From positions 62,001 through 126,000 of the forward strand of contig JASWJB010000092.1 of assembly GCA_032433595.1 (NCBI GenBank): a DNA stretch of 64,000 nucleotides. Reading direction: 5' to 3'. Below the pieces are notes generated by a model, which saw only the letters and a program-made list of their open reading frames with translations, had not been told where the DNA came from and ran no database searches. The stretch is from Conoideocrella luteorostrata. Lineage: Eukaryota; Ascomycota; Sordariomycetes; Hypocreales; Clavicipitaceae. The stretch's first letter is position 1. Every line of letters starts with the position of its first letter. Both the position numbers and the translations under genes were made by a program. Shown piece by piece: positions 57,181 to 64,000 of this stretch.

Positions 57181-58542
57181 ATGGTGTACATGGCAATCCC
57201 GCGTATAACGGCCACAGCGGCCTTGTGGCTGCCCTTGCTGCTCGCATTATACCCGTCACAGGCAGCGACGACAACTTTCAAGCATTGCAACCTCCCGTCC
57301 GGGGCCGAACCTTTCGAAACGGCATCTCCAGAAGAGGTTGGCCTGTCATCAGAAGAAGTCAAAGCTGCCCTGGACTATGCCAACCACCATGGACGGTACT
57401 CAGTCCAAATCTTTCGCAACAACTGCCTCGTCGGACGAGGTGCTATCGACGCAGTCACCGAAAACTTCCCCGTCCAGGTGTTTTCCGTGACAAAGTCCGT
57501 GGTCGGCATGCTCGCTGGCATGGCTGTAGCCGATGGAAAGCTTGACATTGACAGCCCAATTGGAAAGTACCTGCCCGATAAGCCAGGCTGGGGGGACGCG
57601 GCTCACCGCGCCATCACCGTCCGGGACGTTCTCACGGAGACGTCCGGAACCCAAGAGGCAATCTTTGCCGAGGCCCTCACAGTTGGAACGGATCCCAGCG
57701 CCATACAAGAGTTTTTGGGCCAGACAATCACTCACCAGCCCGGGACGCACTTCGAATACTCCCAGCGCGATGCCGACGCGGCCGCCTACATCGTCCAAAG
57801 TGCCGTTGGGCGCGACTTGCAGGAGTACGCCCAGGAACGACTCTTCGGACCGCTGGGCATCCAAAAGTCGGATTACTTTTGGCTCCGTGATCGTTCTGGC
57901 AACACGTACGGATACGCCTGGTTGTTCATTGCACCGAAGCATCTTGCTCGTCTCGGCCTGACCATGCAGAACAGTGGGCGATATAACAGCCAGCAGATTG
58001 TGCCTGAGAGCTGGGTCAAAGCCGTCGCCGCACCGTCGCCAAAGAACCCGTGCTACGGATTTCTTTTCTGGAACAATGCCGGCAAGCCCTGCACCGGCGC
58101 CAACTTCCCCGTCGCCACCACGATCCAGCAGACCAGCATCGCGAGCGCTCCGCAAGATGCCTTCGCCATGGTCGGCGCACTGCAGCAGAACAACTTCATG
58201 ATCCCGTCGCTGAACATGACAGTGACGTGGGCGGGCGTGCTGGGCGACACAGCCCCAAATTTGTCCGTTATTTTAAGTGCTACCCCTGGTGATCTCTACT
58301 ACAATTTCTTCCGCATCCTCATGCGCGGTGTTCAGGACCAGAACATCCCAGACGCAGGGCCCTATAAGTCTCCACCATTCAGTCTCAACGTCAATCCGCT
58401 CAACTATCTCAACCCAGTTGTGCTCCTGCATGATCTAATTTCCAGCCCTGAGTGCAACATACTAGTTTGTAACGGAGGGATTCCCACGAAAGGCTTTTTG
58501 GACAATTTAGAAGCTATTTTCCGCTACAGGCCAACATTTTAG
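57181..58542 (+). CDS. secreted serine beta-lactamase-like hydrolase
   Basis: An intronless 453-residue frame. The N terminus to about residue 28 is a signal peptide (LWLPLLLALYPSQA). FSVTKSVVGM has the SxxK catalytic pair Ser102 and Lys105, and HFEYSQRDA gives the class C type Tyr193 (YxN in beta-lactamases, here YSQ). The family (PF00144) covers class C beta-lactamases, D-aminopeptidases and esterases; fungal secreted members hydrolyse lactams, lactones or esters. Several Cys and N-x-S/T sites in the C-terminal part suit secretion. The start could be Met1 or Met4. It has its own promoter. Confidence 0.87.
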   Translation: MVYMAIPRITATAALWLPLLLALYPSQAATTTFKHCNLPSGAEPFETASPEEVGLSSEEVKAALDYANHHGRYSVQIFRNNCLVGRGAIDAVTENFPVQVFSVTKSVVGMLAGMAVADGKLDIDSPIGKYLPDKPGWGDAAHRAITVRDVLTETSGTQEAIFAEALTVGTDPSAIQEFLGQTITHQPGTHFEYSQRDADAAAYIVQSAVGRDLQEYAQERLFGPLGIQKSDYFWLRDRSGNTYGYAWLFIAPKHLARLGLTMQNSGRYNSQQIVPESWVKAVAAPSPKNPCYGFLFWNNAGKPCTGANFPVATTIQQTSIASAPQDAFAMVGALQQNNFMIPSLNMTVTWAGVLGDTAPNLSVILSATPGDLYYNFFRILMRGVQDQNIPDAGPYKSPPFSLNVNPLNYLNPVVLLHDLISSPECNILVCNGGIPTKGFLDNLEAIFRYRPTF

Positions 58543-60693
58543 GGGTCTTTGAGTCGATATGCTTGGGGCTTTTAGTAGAATAATGATAGGTGCTGCGTGG
58601 CGTGTCCATCTCGTATACGTTTGTACCTCCGCAGTCTTGCATAATTTAAATAAAACAGTTCAGGAGCGAGAACAATCACGATAGCGTTAAAATCAGGCTG
58701 CACTATCTGACTGAACTTTTCTAACTAACTAGAGAGACAGTTTGCGCGAAATCTGGTACTGTAAGCCGCGCAAGATCTAGGAAAGCTTACCGTGAATGCC
58801 AAAAATATTGACAGTCTGAGCACTGTAACAAACTAGTTTCTATATGTACATGTCACAATTTGAGCAGCTGTGGTCTTCTATTTCAGTGGCATCGTCGTTG
58901 TATTTCTATCTACAGTAACCCAGCAGCAATTCTGAGCTACCACACTACACGATTTGGTCGTTTCTTGGCCCGGAATGACTACAGATCCACCATAGCTAAC
59001 GAGGAAGCAGACTTCTTCTTACGATAACCCGTAGCTAGCTGAAAAATCGGAAGATTAAATGTCTTTGCATGCTCTTGTAATTCATCCCTTTTGATCGTCT
59101 GAATGTCCGTCTGAGCTTCTGTGGTTCCTCTATGATTCCGCATGGCAATATATGTACATATATGTCGCTACATCGATATGCTTAATTGTAGGCTATTATA
59201 CCGCAGGTTTTTCCTTCTTACTTCTACGGTATAGATAGTGTTCTGAGTTAGCTTATTGAAGTGATGAGCTTCTAGAGGAATTCTTACCTACCAATGTTTC
59301 GCCGTGTCTCACCGGTGAATCTCAAAATAGCAAAAATGATAATAAGGGTCGTAATGCTACCGAGTAACTGGGATTCTCTTTTAAAAAAAAAGTGCAAGTT
59401 TTATTGTAATGAATGACTGGTGGATGCATCGGAACTGCCAGAAACAGGAGCACCTCGTCAGCCAGTGTGGGTAGAGACGCCCTCTTCAATGGAATTAAAA
59501 GTTGATTTGGGCGAAAACGTGGGATTCAGTCGCACAGTTTGGCTATCAAGGTTCCCCGGCATGGCGTAGTCTTGCCTGTTGGTGCAATATAGTGATGTTC
59601 GTCAAGTCGGTTTTGCACGGTTTGTCAACATTACCGGAAGGTAACCAATGTTCGATGTCTCCAGATATTTAAGTTCAGCTGATTAACTGCCCAGTAGTGA
59701 TGAAATGCCGCAGCTTCAATTCATCAAGACCAAAAAATTAGCCTGCACTTTAGACATACATAGAGAGCGGGTCCAAAGACTGCTCACAAGAGTGTAGAAG
59801 TGGGTGTGTATGGGGAGCGGGAAAGACCAAGGACTGACTACCGAAACGGGCTAACTAGGCTGGGATAGGTAGAGACAACAATAAAGCCTCTTTCGAATAA
59901 AGAGCTGGGTCGCACTCTGTAACAGCTAGTTAATTGAATGTCTTATAGTACATTGCTGCGTTCCCGCGACGACTCTGGCAGATTTGTCTATTTCCATGTA
60001 CTCCGCACTCTCTGCGCACTGGAATGCAGGCTCATGCAAACACCACTGGGCAGGCCTGCTACATGGTTTGCACACCGTAGGAGGAGCAAGACAGTGAGCG
60101 GTGAGCCGACGCACACATGTCCCACGGAGTGTCGGCATCGGAGCCGTTCCACGATTGGCTCGCTGGCAGGCGGGCTATGCAATAATACAGTTGTGCCGTA
60201 TGCGAATGCGAATGCGACACGTGGACAAGCCAACACGAGCAGCGCGGCAGACAAGAGACGGCTCGCTCTTCCAGTTCAGTGTTTTGATGCATCTGGCATC
60301 GCGATTGTACAACGCGGTTTGGTGGTAAATTGACGCCTAGACTGGAACAAGCTTAGTGCTTCCGACGTCCCGCACATCGCCCGCCAATAGACAGAGCAGT
60401 GCTCGCATAGCTGCACCGTAGCTGCAGCGCAGGTGAGTAGATTCCAATCAAAATTCCTCGTACCGATCAATAGTCAGCCAGGATTGAAACATTCCAGCCA
60501 TGCTGGCCGAGTAGTTAGTTACTCACTGCCGCACGGCACGTCAAGACAAACAAAACAAACGTATAAAGTCCCGCAGGAGGCCCGTCGCTCTCAAGGCAGT
60601 TCGGGAAACATTATATCGCACCAGACCACCTGCTCCGCACATAAAAAACCTTGATAACAACAACAAAGTCAGTCGCTCGCTCACCCAGCCACC
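58543..60693. other. intergenic, 2.15 kb
   Basis: It contains an LTR-like copy (58851-59026), AT-rich sequence, and at the right the promoter of the repeat-protein gene with TATAAA near 60561. Overlapping frames at 59926-60333 on both strands lack family features. No gene is supported. Confidence 0.55.
58851..59026 (+). mobile_element. LTR-like repeat, copy 3, with insertion
   Basis: It starts TGTCACAATTTGAGCAGCTG, continues with CAGTGGCATCGTCGTTGTAT and ends in GACTTCTTCTTACGATA. About 75 bp more than in the other copies separate the two conserved parts. Confidence 0.6.
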
Positions 60694-61356
60694 ATGAAGG
60701 CCACCCTCGTTCTCACTGCGCTCATCGGCGCCGGCATTGTGTCGGCCGCGGACTGCCCGGCCCCAGGCACCACAGACAGCAAGGGTCGCTACTCGTGCAA
60801 CCCCGCGCACCAGTACCCCAACGGCCAGACCTGCCCTGCCGTCGACGGCTGCTACTACCTGACGGGCCCTGACGGCAAGCTCGTCGACAACAGGCCCCCT
60901 CCCATGCCCACCCAGACGGCCAACTGCCCCGCCCCAGGCACCACAGACAGCCAGGGCCGCTACTCCTGCAACCCGGCGCACCAGTACCCCAACGGCCAGA
61001 CCTGCGTCGCCACCAGCGGCTGCTACTACCTGACGGGCCCTGACGGCAAGCCCGTCAACAACAGCCCAACCGGCAGCGCCATGCCCAGCCCGACCGCCAC
61101 CTGTCCTGCCCCTGGATCCACCGACAGCCAGGGCCGCTACTCCTGCAACCCCGCGCATCAGTACCCCAACGGCCAGACCTGCCAGGCCATCGACGGCTGC
61201 TACTACCTGTGCATGAACGGCACACCCATCAAGAACAACAACGGCACTTCCACTGCTACTGCTACTGGCCAGCCGCCCGTTGTTACCGCTGGTGCGGCCA
61301 CTCTCCAGGGCGCGGGCATGCTTGCCCTCGCCGCTGCTTTCGGCGCTTTCTTGTAG
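60694..61356 (+). CDS. GPI-anchored cysteine-rich protein with three near-identical repeats
   Basis: A single 220-residue frame. MKATLVLTALIGAGIVSA is a signal peptide. Three units begin with CPAPG at residues 21, 78 and 137, each with GRYSCNPAHQYPNGQTC and GCYYL, giving four Cys per unit (a fifth in the last). Short Pro/Ser/Thr linkers separate them. The C terminus is Ser/Thr-rich then hydrophobic (GAGMLALAAAFGAFL), a GPI-attachment signal. It is therefore a small cell-wall or surface protein with a repeated disulfide module. I do not recognise the module. A 272-codon antisense frame is a shadow of the GC-rich repeats. TATAAA lies about 130 bp upstream and the start context is CAGCCACCATGA. 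Confidence 0.88.
   Translation: MKATLVLTALIGAGIVSAADCPAPGTTDSKGRYSCNPAHQYPNGQTCPAVDGCYYLTGPDGKLVDNRPPPMPTQTANCPAPGTTDSQGRYSCNPAHQYPNGQTCVATSGCYYLTGPDGKPVNNSPTGSAMPSPTATCPAPGSTDSQGRYSCNPAHQYPNGQTCQAIDGCYYLCMNGTPIKNNNGTSTATATGQPPVVTAGAATLQGAGMLALAAAFGAFL
60754..61218 (+). repeat. three coding repeat units of 171-177 bp
   Basis: Units start at 60754, 60925 and 61102. The core of about 125 bp is nearly identical between units at DNA level; only the linkers and the segment after QTC vary. Confidence 0.85.
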
Positions 61357-63134
61357 CATCTCTCCACAGGCTCCATTCTTCTTCTTTCTGCTTTTTTCTT
61401 CTCCGTCCTCTCATTCCCCTTCCATCTCGCCCAAATCAGGCCAGTCAGGCTGCAAGGGGTAGTATGTGCTGGGATGAGATGAACCCCTGGCAGCTAGTTA
61501 TACTAGGTCCGCCCGATATTAATGTATTTACATCATTATAATTCTCTATAGCAAAAGAACGGCATGCATCTACGACAGTTCTCCCTAGTGATTGGCACGC
61601 TTGTGCTTACGTGACTTGTCGCTTCGCCTGGTCGCTTTCCGACGTAAAAATAAGTAGCATTCATTGAAGAAAGTGATAGTTTGCTTGCAAAACCACCATA
61701 CAAATTAAACAAACTCCTCACCGTGTCGCACTCAACTCAACGTATTCTATTGCACACACCTTTAAGCGTAGCCCGCATGGCCGCACCACAGCCAATGTCA
61801 AAATGCAAATTCCAGAGTCCACCGCGGCGTACTGCAACACCCAAACTTCATGGCGGCAGATCGCAGGATTGACTGTGGCGGATGACTTGCATTTGGCAGC
61901 CTCGACGTATCCTTCTAAACAAAAGAGTCAACTGTCGGATATAAGACTTGATTACATCTTACTGAATGAAGATTTAGTGAGCTCACACTTTTGCACAATG
62001 GTGCCGCGGATATGAAATCTGACGTCAATAGAGGTAAGAGGATTCCGACGGAATTCTACGTCAGCAGATTGAAGAGAAGAATTTGGGTACCAATAACTGT
62101 CATGTCTCTCAAATTAGGTACGAATCAAGGACTCTGCAGAGCTAGACCATCCATAGCTGCGGCTGGTGACGAGGGAAGTCCCGTCTGGGTTGACACTGAT
62201 GCACGATCTTAAGTGGTAGCGTCAATGGAGATCATACATAGGCAGGTGAGGAGGACGGCATGCTTAACTGCGGCTGCGGTGAGGTCATGACCACAGGACC
62301 ACGTCATGGGGAAGGGGGGGGGGGGCAAAAGAGCTCATAAAAACTTAAAGGAGTATGCATAAACAAAGTTATCCACAGGACGACATTCTTAATTAAGTTA
62401 GAGAGCCAGGCTTGACGACATGAGACTACCACCGAAGTTATGCCGTGACGACGTTGCTAATAGTTAAAACAGTCCGAACTTGACAGGGATCATACAGTTA
62501 CTCGAAACAACAGACGTTACTTCCAGACAAAGTCCCCGTTAGTCGCATCTCAATAACCGGGATAGCTAAACTGTTATCCGTTTACATAACTAACATGATC
62601 ATGCTTGATGGGTGGGTCTAGGTCTGTGCATCTGCCGCATTGATGGCCACTGCCGGATTGGCTTGCTTGGGACCCCTTAATCCGAGTTTTATTTTAAGCG
62701 TAGTGCTTTATGTCACAGTTTAGGAATCACACCAATTAGTTTCTACGGAGTACGCAGTGCGCCATGGGAGCATTTTCCTTCTTGACGACACTTTCACTCC
62801 GAAGCAGCAACACTACCCAACCGCCCAATTACTGTCGTTATGCAGTCCTCTCGAAAACCACGTGTCTATACCCGCGTCAAGTTATTAGCTTTTTCTGGTA
62901 CGAATTATGCCGAAGTACATATGATGCAGTGTCGTAAGTACGGGACAGGGGCTGAGTTCAGATTGGCTCGATTTTTACCGAACTTTGTGACACAGTCTCT
63001 TGGCGGTCCCTATGTTCCTGAAGTTCATAGACGCGAGAAATAACATAAATATTTGTGTCAGCCAACGAGTTTTTTGCGACTAGTCCAAGTCAAAATCATA
63101 TAAATTCAGTCTTTTCGGATCTGCAGTGTTCAAA
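61357..63134. other. intergenic, 1.8 kb
   Basis: The trailer of the repeat-protein gene, then sequence without a supportable gene. It contains a G run of about 12 near 62315, one TACTCCGTA motif (62744, reverse) and the promoter of the last gene, with TATAAA near 63097. A 67-codon frame at 62840-63043 has no features. Confidence 0.55.
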
Positions 63135-64000
63135 ATGCACATCTTCGCGGCTTCAGCTCTGGCTTTGCCTCTTGTCGCCGCTTTGCCCCCCGGCGCGCCC
63201 ATCGAGGCTCGCCAAACAAATGCGGCGCCGTTTAAAGCTGACCTTCGAGTCGATGCTAACCGGGACGGTGTAGTCGACGTTAATGGCACAACCGACATCC
63301 AAGATAAACAAACGTGGAACGAAACATACGGTGCAATTTTCCTCCCAAACATAGGACGCACTAGGGCGTCATGTCATGAAAGAGTGGAATGCAATGACGC
63401 CTCTTCTAAAGAGCAATGGGCGCCCGAGAATATGGCCACCATGCGGACGGTTGCCATGGTAAATCTGAGCGATACTGCTGTCGGTTCTATTTCCATCCAG
63501 AACGCCGCGGCGCGGTCAAAAGTTCGCATCTTTCTCGACTCTCCGGAGCTATCGGAGAATCCGCCGCCACTCTCCATAGAGGACCTTGCGAACGGGTCAG
63601 GGTCAGGGGAAATAGACGTCAAAAATCTGCGCTACGCATACCTTGAAAATGACACTAAGATCCCGGCAGCCAAGCTGCGAGAAGGATTGACACTGGGTAT
63701 CGACAGCAAACAAACCAGGCGTGTGGACTGGGATGGCAAAGTTACTGTTGAGTTCAAGGTGACAGACCGCGGCAGCACTTCTACCGATAAAGTCATACTC
63801 CGAGTTGCCCCTGTGCTAGCCCACCATCACCTTCAACCTATTGAAACAATGTTCACCACAAAAAGGCAACAACAGGGCGATGGGAAGGTTGCACAAGATC
63901 GAGCCACAATTCAGACAATCGAGGATGGTATTAAGAAGAGCATGCAGAAAGCCGGAATTAAAAACCAGCTCAAACATTTCGAAATTGACACCGCCTGGGC
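63135..64000 (+). CDS. secreted protein-arginine deiminase-like protein, 5' part
   Basis: The frame opens at ATG 63135 and stays open to the window edge (288 codons), so the gene continues outside. MHIFAASALALPLVAALP is a signal peptide. DLRVDANRDGVVDVNGTTD, then GAIFLPNIG about 20 residues on, matches the calcium-binding middle domain of protein-arginine deiminases (PAD_M; D-x-N-x-D-G type ligands). VILRVAPVLAHHHLQP begins the catalytic PAD_C domain. The family converts peptidyl-arginine to citrulline in a calcium-dependent reaction. The signal peptide points to action outside the cell. The catalytic residues lie beyond the window, so activity cannot be judged. Confidence 0.85.
   Translation, partial: MHIFAASALALPLVAALPPGAPIEARQTNAAPFKADLRVDANRDGVVDVNGTTDIQDKQTWNETYGAIFLPNIGRTRASCHERVECNDASSKEQWAPENMATMRTVAMVNLSDTAVGSISIQNAAARSKVRIFLDSPELSENPPPLSIEDLANGSGSGEIDVKNLRYAYLENDTKIPAAKLREGLTLGIDSKQTRRVDWDGKVTVEFKVTDRGSTSTDKVILRVAPVLAHHHLQPIETMFTTKRQQQGDGKVAQDRATIQTIEDGIKKSMQKAGIKNQLKHFEIDTAW

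Noticed and set aside
57400..58155. 251-codon minus-strand frame over the beta-lactamase-like gene
   Set aside because: Antisense shadow; the plus strand has a signal peptide and SxxK motif.
60541..61359. 272-codon open frame on the minus strand over the repeat-protein gene
   Set aside because: It is antisense to a clear signal-peptide/GPI protein. Its Ala/Gly/Val-rich composition and repeats simply mirror the GC-rich coding repeats.
1..64000. CRISPR arrays, rRNA genes, prokaryotic operon signals
   Set aside because: None seen. The sequence is eukaryotic, with spliceosomal introns and single-gene promoters.

Overview
The window is nuclear DNA of a filamentous ascomycete. Introns are short (about 50-90 bp, GT..AG, two GC..AG). 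The gene set is typical of such fungi: Zn2Cys6 regulators, secreted GH3 and beta-lactamase-like enzymes, non-ribosomal peptide synthetases (NRPS), a GPI-anchored repeat protein, and decayed transposon fragments in AT-rich gaps. The genes look like those of Hypocreales, perhaps Clavicipitaceae; that placement is inference. I rebuilt exon structures by eye from splice sites, reading-frame phase and family conservation.

Left part (1-27 kb): a Pls-type NRPS-like synthetase resembling fungal epsilon-poly-L-lysine synthetases (2283-6176); a secreted eight-exon GH3 beta-glucosidase (8562-11360); a four-exon Zn2Cys6 regulator (11857-13440, minus); a secreted amidohydrolase (14132-15412, minus) divergent from a second Zn2Cys6 regulator (16104-17219); an HSL-type alpha/beta hydrolase (19469-20392); a 1037-residue protein of unknown function with a 14-residue N-terminal repeat (20771-23884, minus); and an alcohol-acetyltransferase-like enzyme (25444-27051, minus).

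Centre (28-47 kb), the most interesting part: a cytosolic-type glutamyl-tRNA synthetase with a shortened N terminus (28284-30256, minus); a small secreted repeat protein (32716-33720); and a three-gene split NRPS locus. The locus has a free-standing half-C/A-domain protein without a carrier (34052-36396, minus), a T-A(C-terminal subdomain)-N-methyltransferase protein (37606-39597, minus), and, divergent from the latter across 865 bp, a 2096-residue A-T-C-A*-T-C synthetase (40463-46811) whose second A domain has lost its core. That layout matches SidD/NPS6-type extracellular siderophore synthetases. The free-standing A gene and the large NRPS share an intron at the same place and phase, so one derives from a duplication of the other. 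The A and T-MT proteins may form a methylating module in trans. The tRNA synthetase could be a self-resistance copy or only a neighbour.

Right part (46.8-64 kb): a repeat-rich stretch with a transposon remnant bounded by inverted repeats (47171-48650), an LTR-like repeat family whose first copy supplies the stop codon of the large NRPS, a DUF2235 hydrolase (48800-50625, minus), a Sulfotransfer_4-like protein (55329-56294), a serine beta-lactamase-like secreted protein (57181-58542), a GPI-anchored protein with three cysteine-rich repeats (60694-61356), and the 5' part of a secreted protein-arginine deiminase-like gene running off the window (63135-64000). A 9-bp motif, TACTCCGTA, occurs at least eight times, always between genes.
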